From positions 558,001-622,000 of the forward strand of contig NZ_JANUHB010000002.1 in the NCBI RefSeq assembly GCF_024756255.1: a DNA stretch of 64,000 nucleotides. Reading direction: 5' to 3'. The position numbers and the translations under genes were made by a program. The number at the start of each line of letters is the position of its first letter. The first letter of the stretch is position 1. The stretch comes from Massilia agilis (GTDB lineage Bacteria; Pseudomonadota; Gammaproteobacteria; Burkholderiales; Burkholderiaceae_D). The notes under the pieces are model-generated. The model was not told the DNA's origin and searched no databases. It saw only the letters and a program-made list of their open reading frames with translations. This document shows, in pieces, positions 10,001 to 18,460 of the stretch.

Positions 10001-10191
10001 TTGCGCTGCAGCGACTCGTTCAGCGCCGTCTCGGCGGCGCGCTGCTCCTGCACGCCGATCAGGAAATAACTGCCCACGCCGGCCGGAATCGCCAATCCTC
10101 CCAGCACAACCAACAGCAGTGCGCCATAGATCGACTTCCCGTAGATCTTGCCCAGGTAAAGAGGGAATCGGAAGAAATCGGTCTTCGGCAT
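7039..10191 (-). CDS. membrane-bound HAMP-PAS-PAS-PAS-GGDEF-EAL protein
   Basis: A 1050-residue c-di-GMP protein. A first membrane helix (about residues 20-48), a periplasmic segment of about 125 residues, a second helix (about 180-202) and a HAMP linker precede three PAS modules. The GGDEF domain has an intact GGDEF with an upstream REGD in I-site position. The EAL domain keeps VEALVRW, and DDFGTGYSSLAYLKKLP with downstream KIDRSF. Both synthesis and hydrolysis of c-di-GMP are therefore possible; the balance cannot be predicted. It probably leads a transcript into the molybdenum hydroxylase and acyltransferase genes. Confidence 0.92.
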   Translation of the reverse strand: MPKTDFFRFPLYLGKIYGKSIYGALLLVVLGGLAIPAGVGSYFLIGVQEQRAAETALNESLQRNADILALGVQESLWNMNAEAARQLAESVMRDPSVVHVVVRGASDPGFVDLRSTRVPAGQLRRAQRHVFMHGQPIGTITVEMDDLRSQHELHTRQVNRALVLAGQLAGSVLLIALFLKYRLLQPLRALTGFSDRLSRGDFETPLVLAASDELGLLGSQMDSMRIAIRNLFLDIGRREERFRSIVAQVPGVVFRARFGGAIEFVSDAAEEITGYPAKRFMGAPAEHWSDLICPEDRRMQRRVVKEAVEAGRPYEVEYRIIDAWGIERWVLESGQPVDEPDVSACRIDGIIYDISERKHNEMQIEELLTEQGVILDNVMFGVMFVRERRVISANRHCEELFGYTNGQLVGASTELLFPSPHEYERAGECYYPVLAEGGKVEEERQFRRRDGSLIWCLVSGRALDPLRPHEGSLWVYADITARKLADENLRLWATALEHIADGVMVIDLNGKIIATNPAFTQITGYTEAEALGQQSSLTSSKRHDERFYDALWRDLAETGFWRGEIWNARKNGEVYLEWLTVSAVRDDSGAVTHYVAVFSDITRAKEAQTKLDHLAHHDPLTALPNRLLFHDRLQHALQQAGRNKTELAVLFIDLDRFKNVNDTLGHHIGDELLKQVARALSSNLREGDTLARLGGDEFIVLLENIDGQFGAGHVAGKLVSMFEQPFTVSDYELFVTCSVGVSMYPQDAQDLNMLIRNADVAMYQAKARGRNNFQFYAPSMTGEGLERLRIETMLRRSIEKGEIFLHYQPQVEIDSGRLIGVEALVRWQNPELGLVPPARFIPLAEDTGFISQLGEWVLQQACTQMVSWQEAGFVVPKLAVNLSVRQFERGSIAAMVDGVLRESRLEPARLQLEVTESVIMNTGDALQFINDLHEVGVGLAIDDFGTGYSSLAYLKKLPVQTLKIDRSFIKDISTDANDEAITVAIIQLGKSLNLSVIAEGVETAEQAAFLLRHGCNRAQGYYYSKPASAQELLARWGRRDERNLIAAATG

Positions 10192-10376
10192 GAAATGATC
10201 CGAAATGTTAAAAAACTAGCTGCCTAGCGAGCAATATTGCACGTCAACATTATGCGCCTAAACCTTGCTCCAAGTCACCAAAATTGGAGAGGAGAAACTA
10301 AAGGTGCAAAATGTGCAATTCGATACGCGGATTGAAGGGAGTTGTTATCATTGCGTCATTTCTGAAGGAGACCAAC

Positions 10377-10883
10377 ATGACCGTTTCAATGTACGACGCT
10401 GCGGTGCCCGTGTTCCGCCAGATGCTGGGCAGCCTGTCCGCCATTTTGGAGAAGGCCGAGGCGCACGCCAGCGCGCGCAAGATCGAGCCGGCGGCGCTGC
10501 TGCAGGCGCGGCTGTATCCGGATATGTTCCCGCTCACACGCCAGGTGCAGATCGCGGCCGACTTCGCCAAGGGAGCGTGCGCGCGCCTGGCGGGTGTCGA
10601 GGTGCCGCGCTACGAGGATACGGAGCAGAGCTTTGGCGAGCTGCGCCAGCGGATCGAGAAGACGCTGGCGTTCATCGAAGGCTTGCCGCGCGAGGCGATC
10701 GCCGCCAGCGAGGCGCGCGACATCGTGCTGACGGTGGCGGGCAACACCCGCGAGTTCAAGGGCCAGCCTTACCTGCTGCATTACGCGCTGCCCAACTTCT
10801 ATTTTCACCTGACGACCGCGTACGCAATCCTGCGCCACAGCGGGGTCGAAATCGGCAAGCGCGATTTCATCGGCAGTTTCTAA
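10377..10883 (+). CDS. DUF1993 family protein
   Basis: A 168-residue protein matching DUF1993, a helical DinB-like family of unknown biochemical role. The opening SMYDAAVPVFRQMLGSL and the central LLQARLYPDMFPLTRQVQIAADFAKG are characteristic, as is the late YLLHYALPNFYFHLTTAYAILRHSGVEIGKRDF. The ATG was chosen because GAAGGAG lies seven bases upstream. A GTAGGGTGGGC-type repeat begins 15 bases after the stop. No signal peptide or membrane segment is seen. Confidence 0.88.
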   Translation: MTVSMYDAAVPVFRQMLGSLSAILEKAEAHASARKIEPAALLQARLYPDMFPLTRQVQIAADFAKGACARLAGVEVPRYEDTEQSFGELRQRIEKTLAFIEGLPREAIAASEARDIVLTVAGNTREFKGQPYLLHYALPNFYFHLTTAYAILRHSGVEIGKRDFIGSF

Positions 10884-10897
10884 GGCGGGTTGCATGC

Positions 10898-10968
10898 GTA
10901 GGGTGGGCTCTCGAGCCCACGCGTTCGCACGCGTCTCCGAACGGCGTGGGCTCGAGAGCCCACCCTAC
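10898..10968. repeat. two-hairpin extragenic palindromic repeat, copy 1
   Basis: The element begins GTAGGGTGGGC and ends with the inverse GCCCACCCTAC. Each arm is also a small hairpin (GGGCTCTCGAGCCC on the left), followed inward by CACGCG. It lies between the convergent DUF1993 and DUF1289 genes and nearly touches the stop of the latter. Copies 2 and 3 occur near 26.3 and 41.4 kb. The layout fits REP/BIME-type elements; a bidirectional terminator role is possible. Confidence 0.85.
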
Positions 10969-10970
10969 CC

Positions 10971-11174
10971 TCAGCCGTTGCGGCGGGGGTAGCCCTGCGA
11001 CAGGATGCGCTGCCACACGACTTCTTTCTGTTCTGCGCTCATCGACACCCAGTGCGCGACCTCGACCACGGTGCGCCCGCAGCCGCGGCACACCTCGTCG
11101 AACGTGGTCGAGCAAACCGCCACGCACGGTGTGTCCGGCCGTGGCGGCAGCTTGTCAGCGGGCAGGTCCGACAT
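10971..11174 (-). CDS. DUF1289 family small zinc-ribbon-like protein
   Basis: A 67-residue protein with the DUF1289 core: CVAVCSTTFDEVCRGCGRT followed by EVAHWVSMSAEQK. Four cysteines in C-x3-C-x7-C-x2-C spacing could bind a metal. The family is widespread in proteobacteria and its function is unknown. It overlaps the end of the DUF1415 gene by 20 bases and is probably co-transcribed with it. Confidence 0.9.
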   Translation of the reverse strand: MSDLPADKLPPRPDTPCVAVCSTTFDEVCRGCGRTVVEVAHWVSMSAEQKEVVWQRILSQGYPRRNG

Positions 11175-11718
11175 CGAGCTTGTCCCAGCCCTCGTGGCCG
11201 AGCTTTTCCATGGTCTCGATGTTCTTCTCGAAGATCTTGGCCGCGTCGGGGAAGGCCTCGACCGCGCGCGCGATGCTGTCTTCGCGCAGCAGGTGCAGGA
11301 TCGGGTACGGCGCGCGGTTGGTGTAGTTCGAGATGTCGTTCTGGTCCGTGTCCGCGAACTGGAACTCGGGGTGGAAGCTGGCCACCTGCAGCTCGCCCTC
11401 GAGCTCCATGTCTTCCAGTGCGGCGTCGGCGACGTCGAGGAAGTCGTTGAAATCGAGGAATTCGGTCAGCACGCCCGGGTGGATCAGCAGCGTGGTGTCG
11501 ATCTTTTCCGCGCTGGTGTCGGACAGCAGCTGCAGCTCGTCCATCAGCTGCTCCAGCAGCGCCTCGGGGGTGGTGGCGTGCGACACCACGTAGCGCACCT
11601 GTTCCTTCACATACACCGACTTGGCAAACGGACAAAGGTTCAGGCCGATCACCGCGCGTTCCAGCCAGCGGCGGGTCGCTTCGATGACCGCATCATCGTT
11701 CAGGTCGGTAGTGCTCAT
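11155..11718 (-). CDS. DUF1415 family protein
   Basis: A 187-residue cytoplasmic protein of DUF1415, function unknown. Family landmarks are the opening ATRRWLERAVIGLNLCPFAKSV, the central TTLLIHPGVLTEFLDFNDFLD and the later SFHPEFQFADTDQNDISNYTNRAPYP with LLREDSI. AAGGCATCAC precedes the ATG. The 3' end overlaps DUF1289, so the two are likely translated from one message. No catalytic motif can be named from the sequence. Confidence 0.9.
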   Translation of the reverse strand: MSTTDLNDDAVIEATRRWLERAVIGLNLCPFAKSVYVKEQVRYVVSHATTPEALLEQLMDELQLLSDTSAEKIDTTLLIHPGVLTEFLDFNDFLDVADAALEDMELEGELQVASFHPEFQFADTDQNDISNYTNRAPYPILHLLREDSIARAVEAFPDAAKIFEKNIETMEKLGHEGWDKLDVGPAR

Positions 11719-11832
11719 GTGATGCCTTCTAAAAAATGCGCTCCGCGCAAAGCCGGGATTGTACGCACTCTTTGCGTGCGCTCATAGTTCCGGCGATGGC
11801 AGACTGTACCTTTTAGACAGCCCCGAGCATTG

Positions 11833-12354
11833 CTACGGTGCCGCCAGCACCTCGACCGCGCCGCGCAGGGCCTGCACCATGTCGGGCCGCGCCAGGATGC
11901 CGTCCACCCCCATCCGGCTGCCCTGCAGCGGCAGGTCGATCGAGGCTTCGGGCACCAGCCGCAGGCACATCGTGCGCAAGATCTCGCGCAGCGACTCCTG
12001 CGCATGGTAGGCGCGGGGCGATGTGTTGAGCAGCGCAACGCGCTTGCCCGGCAGGTGCTGCATGCTCACCACCCAGTCGAGCGCGTTCTTCAACACGCCG
12101 GTCACGCCGTGGGCGTACTCGGGGCTGGCGATCAGCACCGCGTCCGCTTCGGCCAGCGCGGTGCGCCATGCGGTCACCGGCTCCGGCGCCGCGTTGTCGA
12201 GGTCAGGGTTGAACAGCGGCAGCGCGCCAATGCCGTCGAACAGGCGCACATCTGCCCACGGCGGGGCCACCTGTTGGGCTGCCCGCAGGGCTGCCGTGTT
12301 GTAGGAAGCGGCCCGCAGGCTGCCGGAGACGGCGAGGATCACAGAGTTTTTCAT
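11833..12354 (-). CDS. NAD(P)H-dependent FMN reductase
   Basis: A 173-residue flavodoxin-fold reductase, probably transferring hydride from NAD(P)H to FMN or to quinone-like acceptors in the cytoplasm. The phosphate-binding loop is VSGSLRAASYNTAALRAA near the N-terminus and the second FMN loop is SPEYAHGVTGVLKNALDWV around residue 95. Length is normal for the family. It stands alone, divergent from the transglycosylase gene across a 321-base gap. Physiological substrate unknown. Confidence 0.88.
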   Translation of the reverse strand: MKNSVILAVSGSLRAASYNTAALRAAQQVAPPWADVRLFDGIGALPLFNPDLDNAAPEPVTAWRTALAEADAVLIASPEYAHGVTGVLKNALDWVVSMQHLPGKRVALLNTSPRAYHAQESLREILRTMCLRLVPEASIDLPLQGSRMGVDGILARPDMVQALRGAVEVLAAP

Positions 12355-12598
12355 ACTTGAACAGTGTCACGTTGGAATTACAGTGCTGCAAGCAAATATA
12401 CTCCGTCGCGGCGCGATGCGCTGCCTCGAAAGTAACCGGCGGTCAATGCCGTCACCGGCAGAATTTCACATTTCGGATTGTTCTTAGAGGCAAAAAAGTT
12501 GTTGTTCCATTAGTGCCATTACAAAGATTGCCGCAAAGAATCAAGCACTTAACAATAGATTTAAAACGGAAAAATTTGTAACGAGCTCGACATATTTC

Positions 12599-12628
12599 TT
12601 GACTGGCTTGGGCCCTCATCCTTACACT
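12599..12628 (+). promoter_or_regulatory. candidate sigma-70 promoter for the transglycosylase gene
   Basis: TTGACT (12599-12604) and TACACT (12623-12628) are separated by 18 bases and lie about 48 bases before the mltD-like start. The rest of the 12355-12675 gap is relatively AT-rich and shows no convincing gene. The match is by eye only. Confidence 0.45.
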
Positions 12629-12675
12629 CCCAAACTCCCCGGCCAAGTAGTTCCCGGACGCAACACTGGATAGCT

Positions 12676-13950
12676 ATGCACGAAACGACCCGCATTTCCC
12701 GCGCAGTGGCCGCTTTGGCTTTCCTGCTCGCCCCTGCCCTCAGCCACGCCGCCGACAACGCCAGCACTGGCGCGCCGGTAGCCAGCATCCGCAGCGCCCC
12801 GGCGCAGTCCGGTGCGTCCAGGCTGGACGACTACAAGGACCCGGACCTGTGGGGCCGCATTCGCAGCGGCTATGCCATTCCCGACCTGGACAATGCGCTG
12901 GTCACGCGCAACACGCAGTGGTACGTGAGCCGGCCAGATTACCTGGCGCGCACCGCCGGCCGCGCCTCGCTGTACCTGTACCACGTGGTGTCCGAGCTCG
13001 AAAAGCGCGGCATGCCGACCGAGCTGGCCCTGCTGCCGGTGATCGAATCGGCGTTCAACCCGCAGGCGCTGTCCACCGCCAACGCATCCGGCCTGTGGCA
13101 GTTCGTGCCGGGCACCGGCAAGGACTTCAACCTCAAACAGAACATGTTCAAGGACGAGCGCCGCGGCGTGCTGGCCTCGACCGATGCGGCGCTCACCTAC
13201 CTGCAGCGGCTGTACACCATGTTCGGCGACTGGCAGCTTGCGCTGGCCGCCTACAACTGGGGCGAAGGCAATGTCCAGCGTGCCATCAAGCGCAACCAGG
13301 CGCTGGGCAAGCCCACCGATTTCGACAGCCTGTCTGACCTGATGCCGGCCGAGACGCGCAACTACGTGCCCAAGCTGCAGGCGGTGAAGAACATCATCGC
13401 CAACCCGGGCCAGTACGGCATCAGCCTGCCGAACATCGAGAACTCGCCCTACTTCACCCAGGTGGACAAGACCAGCGACATCGACGTGGCGATCGCCGCC
13501 CAGCTGGCCGAAATGTCGGTGGACGAATTCAAGGCGCTCAACCCGCAGTTCAAGAAGCCGGTGATCACCGGCGAAGAGACCAAGATCCTGCTGCCGAAGC
13601 AAAACGCGGAAAAGTTCCACATCAACCTGTCGCAGTGGGGCCGCGCGCTGTCCACCTGGACCACGCACAAGATCACCGGCGCCAAGGAGAGCATCGCCAC
13701 GCTGGCGTCCAAATTCCACACCACGCCTGAAGTGATCCGCCAGGCCAACAACATTCCGGCGCAAAGCCGCCTGAAGACCGGTTCCACGATCCTGGTGCCC
13801 AAGACCTCGGCCAGCACCGGCGACATTGCCGAAAGCGTGATGGACAGCGCCGTCGTGTCGTTCGAGGCCGACCACCGCAACCGCACCAGCAACAAGTACA
13901 GCGGCACGTCGCGCTTCAAGCCGCGCAACGGCCACACCCACAAGCGCTGA
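12676..13950 (+). CDS. mltD: MltD-like lytic murein transglycosylase with LysM domain
   Basis: A 424-residue exported enzyme that would cleave the glycan strand of peptidoglycan to 1,6-anhydro ends. A signal peptide (about residues 1-26, ending SHAAD) lacks a lipobox cysteine, unlike classical lipoprotein MltD. The SLT domain carries the catalytic Glu124 in LLPVIESAFNPQA, then SGLWQFVPGTG and LALAAYNWGEGNVQRA. A C-terminal LysM module (about 325-378) includes LASKFHTTPEVIRQANNI and would bind peptidoglycan. The last 40 residues are basic. A candidate promoter lies upstream. Confidence 0.9.
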   Translation: MHETTRISRAVAALAFLLAPALSHAADNASTGAPVASIRSAPAQSGASRLDDYKDPDLWGRIRSGYAIPDLDNALVTRNTQWYVSRPDYLARTAGRASLYLYHVVSELEKRGMPTELALLPVIESAFNPQALSTANASGLWQFVPGTGKDFNLKQNMFKDERRGVLASTDAALTYLQRLYTMFGDWQLALAAYNWGEGNVQRAIKRNQALGKPTDFDSLSDLMPAETRNYVPKLQAVKNIIANPGQYGISLPNIENSPYFTQVDKTSDIDVAIAAQLAEMSVDEFKALNPQFKKPVITGEETKILLPKQNAEKFHINLSQWGRALSTWTTHKITGAKESIATLASKFHTTPEVIRQANNIPAQSRLKTGSTILVPKTSASTGDIAESVMDSAVVSFEADHRNRTSNKYSGTSRFKPRNGHTHKR

Positions 13951-14012
13951 CGCGGCAGTGGCCGCGCCGCAAAAAAAACAGGGCGGACTATACATGCAGG
14001 CCCAAACTGCGG

Positions 14013-14302
14013 TATAGTTCGTTTTGTGCGCTGCAAAAAGCACCGCCGCTCCCATCGCGGCAAGTAGTTCGCAAGCAGTATCACTAGCAGCTTCGCAAGC
14101 CCAAGGTATCCACGAGATACCCTCCCGAAAAGCCCTCCGCCCTGTGTGCCGCAACCTGGCACCGTCCCGGCGCAAAGCTTTTGTGCCGAAATTTCTTTTT
14201 CATCTTTTAAGTCATTTCGTTGTTGGTTGGTTCGCGTTGCTATTTTCGCGCTCGTCCTTGATGGCCCGGGCGCCCACTTGAAAGAAACGAGTAAAGTAGA
14301 CA
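14013..14302 (+). promoter_or_regulatory. candidate promoter -10 and long 5' leader of the helicase gene
   Basis: There are 352 bases between the transglycosylase stop and the helicase ATG with no credible gene. TATAGT at 14013-14018 is a plausible -10, though no good -35 was found. If used, the leader would be about 275 bases. The leader is U-rich and pyrimidine-rich near 14190-14260 and ends with GAAAGAAACGAG before the ATG. Long regulatory leaders are known on some cold-induced DEAD-box helicase genes; regulation here is an inference. Confidence 0.35.
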
Positions 14303-15844
14303 ATGAATTTTGAAGCACTAGGCTTACACCCTTCTATCGTCAAAGCCGTCACCGACGCCGGCTACACCCAGCCGACCCCGGTCCAGGAACAGGCCGTGCC
14401 GGCCGGCATTGGCGGGCGTGACCTGCTGGTGTCGTCGCAGACCGGCTCGGGCAAGACCGCAGCCTTCATGCTGCCGGCCCTGCATAAACTGGCCAGCGCG
14501 GAACAGGCGCCGATGGGCCGCACCGCTGCGCAGGAAGCGCAGTCGGCCCGCTCGCGCGGCGAGCGCGTACGTTTCCGCCCGGCCCAGCCGAAAATGCTGG
14601 TGCTGACCCCGACCCGCGAACTGGCGCTGCAGGTCACCACCGCCACCGAAAAATACGGGGCGAACATCCGCCGCGTCCGCGCGGTGTCGATCCTGGGCGG
14701 CATGCCCTACCCCAAGCAGATGCAACTGCTGGCCAAGAATCCGGAAATCCTGGTGGCAACGCCGGGCCGCCTGATCGACCACATGGAGTCGGGCAAGATC
14801 GACTTCTCCCAGCTCGAGATGCTGGTGCTCGACGAAGCGGACCGCATGCTGGACATGGGCTTCATCGAGGACATCGAAAAGATCGTCGCCGCCACGCCTG
14901 AAAGCCGCCAGACCATGCTGTTCTCCGCAACGCTCGACGGCGTGGTGGGCAACATGGCGCGCCGCATCACCAAGGACCCGCTGGTGATCCAGATCGCCAG
15001 CGCCACCAAGCGCCACGAGAACATCGAGCAGCGCGTGCACTTTGTGGACGACCTGTCGCACAAGAACCGCCTGCTCGACCACGTGCTGCGCGACGACGCG
15101 CTCGACCAGGCCGTGGTGTTCACCGCGACCAAGCGCGACGCCGACATGATCGCCGACCGCCTGAACATCGCCGGCTTTGCCGCCGCTGCGCTGCACGGCG
15201 ACATGCACCAGGGCGCGCGCAACCGCACCCTGAACGGCCTGCGCCGCGGCCAGGTCAAGGTGCTGGTGGCAACCGACGTGGCCGCGCGCGGCATCGACGT
15301 GCCGAACATCACCCACGTGGTCAATTACGACCTGCCGAAGTTCCCCGAGGACTACGTGCACCGCATCGGCCGCACCGGCCGTGCCGGCCGCAACGGCCTG
15401 GCGATCTCGCTGGTGAACCACGCCGAGAGCATGCACGTGCGCCGCATCGAGCGCTTCACCAAGCAGCCGATCCCGGTGAACGTGGTCGAAGGCCTGGAGC
15501 CGAAGCGCGCGCCGGCACCCCGTTCGGCTGCACGTCCGGGCTGGAAGCCGGGCGAAGGCCGCTACGGCAAAAAGCCGGGCCAGCGCAGCTTCGGCCCCGG
15601 CGCACCGCGCCGCGAGGGCGAGGGCCAGAGCCGTCCGAACGAAGGCTTCAACCGTCCGAACGAAGGCTACCGTGCCAACGACGGCCGCCGTTCGAACGAA
15701 GGCTACCGCTCGGGCGAAGGCCAGCGCGCGGGCGACCGTCCGCAGCGCTCCGGTGAGGGCTACAACAACCGCTCCGGCGGTGGCTACAAGGGCTCGCACC
15801 CGCGCTCGACCGACAGCGCGCGCCGCAATTTCGGCGACTACTGA
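14303..15844 (+). CDS. RhlE-like DEAD-box ATP-dependent RNA helicase
   Basis: A 513-residue DEAD-box helicase that would remodel RNA or ribosome assembly intermediates. All core motifs are visible: Q motif region YTQPTPVQEQAVP, Walker A SQTGSGKTAAF, PTRELALQ, VLDEADRMLDMGF, FSATLD, VLVATDVAARGIDVP and YVHRIGRTGRAG. After residue 390 the tail is low-complexity and Arg/Gly/Asn-rich, with repeats of the type NEGY and GEG, likely an RNA-binding or phase-separating extension. RhlE is the closest subfamily by layout. A strong terminator follows. Confidence 0.92.
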   Translation: MNFEALGLHPSIVKAVTDAGYTQPTPVQEQAVPAGIGGRDLLVSSQTGSGKTAAFMLPALHKLASAEQAPMGRTAAQEAQSARSRGERVRFRPAQPKMLVLTPTRELALQVTTATEKYGANIRRVRAVSILGGMPYPKQMQLLAKNPEILVATPGRLIDHMESGKIDFSQLEMLVLDEADRMLDMGFIEDIEKIVAATPESRQTMLFSATLDGVVGNMARRITKDPLVIQIASATKRHENIEQRVHFVDDLSHKNRLLDHVLRDDALDQAVVFTATKRDADMIADRLNIAGFAAAALHGDMHQGARNRTLNGLRRGQVKVLVATDVAARGIDVPNITHVVNYDLPKFPEDYVHRIGRTGRAGRNGLAISLVNHAESMHVRRIERFTKQPIPVNVVEGLEPKRAPAPRSAARPGWKPGEGRYGKKPGQRSFGPGAPRREGEGQSRPNEGFNRPNEGYRANDGRRSNEGYRSGEGQRAGDRPQRSGEGYNNRSGGGYKGSHPRSTDSARRNFGDY

Positions 15845-15862
15845 TCGCGTCCAGCGTGAATG

Positions 15863-15894
15863 AAAAACGGCTGCCCCGGCAGCCGTTTTTTTTT
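15863..15894 (+). terminator. rho-independent terminator after the helicase gene
   Basis: A perfect stem (AACGGCTGCC with its complement, two-base loop CC) is followed by a run of eight or nine T. It lies about 20 bases after the stop codon and also faces the convergent lipoprotein gene. Confidence 0.9.
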
Positions 15895-15914
15895 ACATGT
15901 TTGCCCGGCGCGCC

Positions 15915-18293
15915 CTAGTTCGCCGTCCAATGGATTTGCCCGTGCAATGGCGGCCCGAAAATTTCGCAGCGCCGTTCGAAGCGCGCGTCCAGCGCTGTCA
16001 ATCGGCCTTGCTCGTAACGGATGTTGTCAATGACGAACCAGCCGGCAATCTGATTGCATCCCGCCCCGCCGCCAGCCCAGTCGATGCCCCCCTTGAGGGG
16101 ATTGTTGAAAGGATACCGCTGCAGGCCCCCGTAGTAACCCACCTGCAATTGCGCGAGGCTCTCCATCCCCACCAGGTCACCGTACCAATACAACTCGCTG
16201 CGGATGTCGACATGGATGCGGTTGCCAAATGCGGAGACGGCGATCGGTGCATTACTCGGGGTGTACACGTACAGCCGCGCGCCCGACCCGCTCATCGCCG
16301 TCATGTCAATCAGGACGAAGTTGCCCGTCGCTGGTGTTGTGCCTGGCGCCGGTTGCCACAGTCCCGATGGCGGTGGATAGACCGGCCCTGGCGGCGCGGT
16401 CGTAGCGCCTTCCGACCAGTGGACCTTGCCGTGCAGGCGGCCAGTGGATCCTTGGCAGCGTAGCTCGAACCGCAAGTCGAGCTCTGTCAGGCGTCCCTGC
16501 GCATACGTCACCTTATCCAGCGCAAACCACGCGCTTTCCAGGCCGCACCCCCTTCCCTCGCCCTGCCAGGAAAGACCTGCCGCGAACGGATTTTCCATGG
16601 GACCGCGGGTGATGTTGCCGTAATAGCCCGCCTGTAACGCCGTCAACGGGACCATGGCCGCGAAATCGCCCCGCCACTGTTGGTCGCCCGTCACGCCGAT
16701 ACGCACGCGCGCATCGGCAGCGTCGACGGTCAGCTTCGCGTCACCACCAGTATAGAGGTAGCTCTTGCCAGCGCCGATGTAATCGCCCTGCTCGCTGGCG
16801 AGGTAAACATAATTGCCCGCTTGCGGGGTCGCGCTGTCCGGCGGCTGCCAGAGCCCGTCCGGCACCGGCGGAATCACCGGGCGTGGTGCAGGCGTGTTAT
16901 CCAAAGCACTCCAGCGGATGCGCCCACGCAGCGCAGGTTCGCCACCTTGGCAATGCTGCTCGAACCGCAAATCAAGCGCCTTCAGTGTCGTTCCCTCGTA
17001 CGTCACGCTGTCAACCACGAACCATCCGGTTTCGTCGCCGCAGCCGCGTCCTGCGCCACTCCAGTCCAGCCCGCCTTTGGCCAAGTCATGGAACGGCCAA
17101 CGGGCCAGGTCGCCGTAATAACCACGCTCCAGCCGGGTCATGGTGTTCCGGACGACAAAGTGGCCGCTCCAGTTGACGTCGCTCGTCACGTCGACCGTAA
17201 GCGTGGCCCCAGCCGCGTCAACCTTGAACAGGGCATTTGACGGCGTGTAGAGCAGCGTCGCCCCGCCGCCGACATAATCGCCTTGCTGGCTGGCGAGGTA
17301 GACCATGTTGCCGGAAGCCGGCAACTCGCTGTCGGAGGGTCTCCACAGCACCCGGACAGACACCTTGGAGACGGCGCTTGTCTTCACGCCGTCGCTGACG
17401 GTCATCGACAGCTCGTAGGTTCCGAGCTGGTCCGGGATAAAAGACGGCCTCGCCGACGCCGGTTGCAGCAGCACCGCCGCGCTGCCCGCGGGCCGGGAGG
17501 TGACCACCCACGTGTAGATGGCCGGTTTGCCCACCGACACGGTACTAAGGCTACCGTCCAGGGTGACAAGGCGACCGAGGTCGGCAATCTGGTTTGCGCC
17601 GGCGTTCGCGATGGGGACGTACGTGACGCCAGGCTCCAGGAACGGAATGCCTGACTGGATGCTGCCGATGACGCCGGCCTTGTTCTCCGCGCTCTCGCTG
17701 AAGCCGACGAGCACCTGCGGCAGCGTTGCGGCCCCGCGCTCAAGCGCATTTCTCCAGAAATCGATGCCCGCCTGTTCGCCGTCGCGTCCGAGTATGTTTC
17801 GATACAGGCCCTCAACGATCTGCTGGCTGCCCGGGCTGCCACCGTAGACCGACTTGAATTCATCCGACTGGATGAACCCATCGGCCACCTGCTGCGCGCT
17901 GACCCCAGACTGGATGGCCTGGATCCAGAAACCGGTCCCGCCCGCGTCCGGTGTCCGGTTGAACGCAGCCTTGTAGAGCCGGTACGCTTGCGCCGCGGGT
18001 CCATCGGGGTCGAGCACGACCGACACGTCGGCAAACCGCAAGCGAGTGCCGGGCTGCACATCCATCAGCCACTTGCCCCCGTTGGCCAGGTCGGTAATGG
18101 CATAGCCATTCGGCACGGTCGAGATGCCATAAGTAGCGCGTTCGCGGTCGAAAATACGTAACTCGCCCGTCCCGATTTGCGCTTGCCCGAGCAACCTCGT
18201 CTGGCCGGTAGTGGGAAGGCGCTCTTCATTAGCGCCACACCCCGCGAGAAAGGAGACCAACAGGACAACGAGCAGACGCAGCGCATGCCGCAT
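15915..18293 (-). CDS. lipoprotein with DUF4214, PKD-like domain and three 146-residue repeats
   Basis: A 792-residue predicted lipoprotein: a hydrophobic leader with lipobox LAGC (Cys19). Residues about 98-215 form a DUF4214-type region (RLYKAAFNRTPDAGGTGFW and ILGRDGEQAGIDFW). Residues 225-315 look PKD/Ig-like (ANAGANQIADLGRLVTLDGSLS). Then three repeats follow (about 317-462, 480-627, 644-790), each with a YYG motif, a GL-x-W-x-G-x-G-x-GC block, WF-x-x-D and DLRFE or DARFE. Each repeat has two cysteines 30 residues apart (418/448, 583/613, 746/776), likely a disulfide. GGAG precedes the ATG. Probably an outer-membrane or surface protein; function unknown. Confidence 0.85.
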   Translation of the reverse strand: MRHALRLLVVLLVSFLAGCGANEERLPTTGQTRLLGQAQIGTGELRIFDRERATYGISTVPNGYAITDLANGGKWLMDVQPGTRLRFADVSVVLDPDGPAAQAYRLYKAAFNRTPDAGGTGFWIQAIQSGVSAQQVADGFIQSDEFKSVYGGSPGSQQIVEGLYRNILGRDGEQAGIDFWRNALERGAATLPQVLVGFSESAENKAGVIGSIQSGIPFLEPGVTYVPIANAGANQIADLGRLVTLDGSLSTVSVGKPAIYTWVVTSRPAGSAAVLLQPASARPSFIPDQLGTYELSMTVSDGVKTSAVSKVSVRVLWRPSDSELPASGNMVYLASQQGDYVGGGATLLYTPSNALFKVDAAGATLTVDVTSDVNWSGHFVVRNTMTRLERGYYGDLARWPFHDLAKGGLDWSGAGRGCGDETGWFVVDSVTYEGTTLKALDLRFEQHCQGGEPALRGRIRWSALDNTPAPRPVIPPVPDGLWQPPDSATPQAGNYVYLASEQGDYIGAGKSYLYTGGDAKLTVDAADARVRIGVTGDQQWRGDFAAMVPLTALQAGYYGNITRGPMENPFAAGLSWQGEGRGCGLESAWFALDKVTYAQGRLTELDLRFELRCQGSTGRLHGKVHWSEGATTAPPGPVYPPPSGLWQPAPGTTPATGNFVLIDMTAMSGSGARLYVYTPSNAPIAVSAFGNRIHVDIRSELYWYGDLVGMESLAQLQVGYYGGLQRYPFNNPLKGGIDWAGGGAGCNQIAGWFVIDNIRYEQGRLTALDARFERRCEIFGPPLHGQIHWTAN

Positions 18294-18460
18294 GGATAAG
18301 CTCCGGTGGATGGGGAAAGCTCTATGTTACCGAGAATTAACCTTGCAATAATCACACAAAAGCACGCACGGCATCGGAAAGGCCGAGCAAGCGGGGGTAG
18401 CCAAGTTGGGCGATAATCACGCGTTACACATGAACCAACCTGACAAACTGGAGCCACACG

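Noticed and set aside
10898..10968. CRISPR repeat
   Set aside because: The three related elements are about 15 kb apart, single, and palindromic overall, with no spacer array or cas gene.
12355..12675. Short open frames in the AT-rich gap before the transglycosylase
   Set aside because: No good ribosome site and no recognisable protein character; the gap is better read as promoter DNA.
13951..13980. Terminator after the transglycosylase gene
   Set aside because: A GC-rich stem is followed by A, not T, on the plus strand, so it would not end that transcript.
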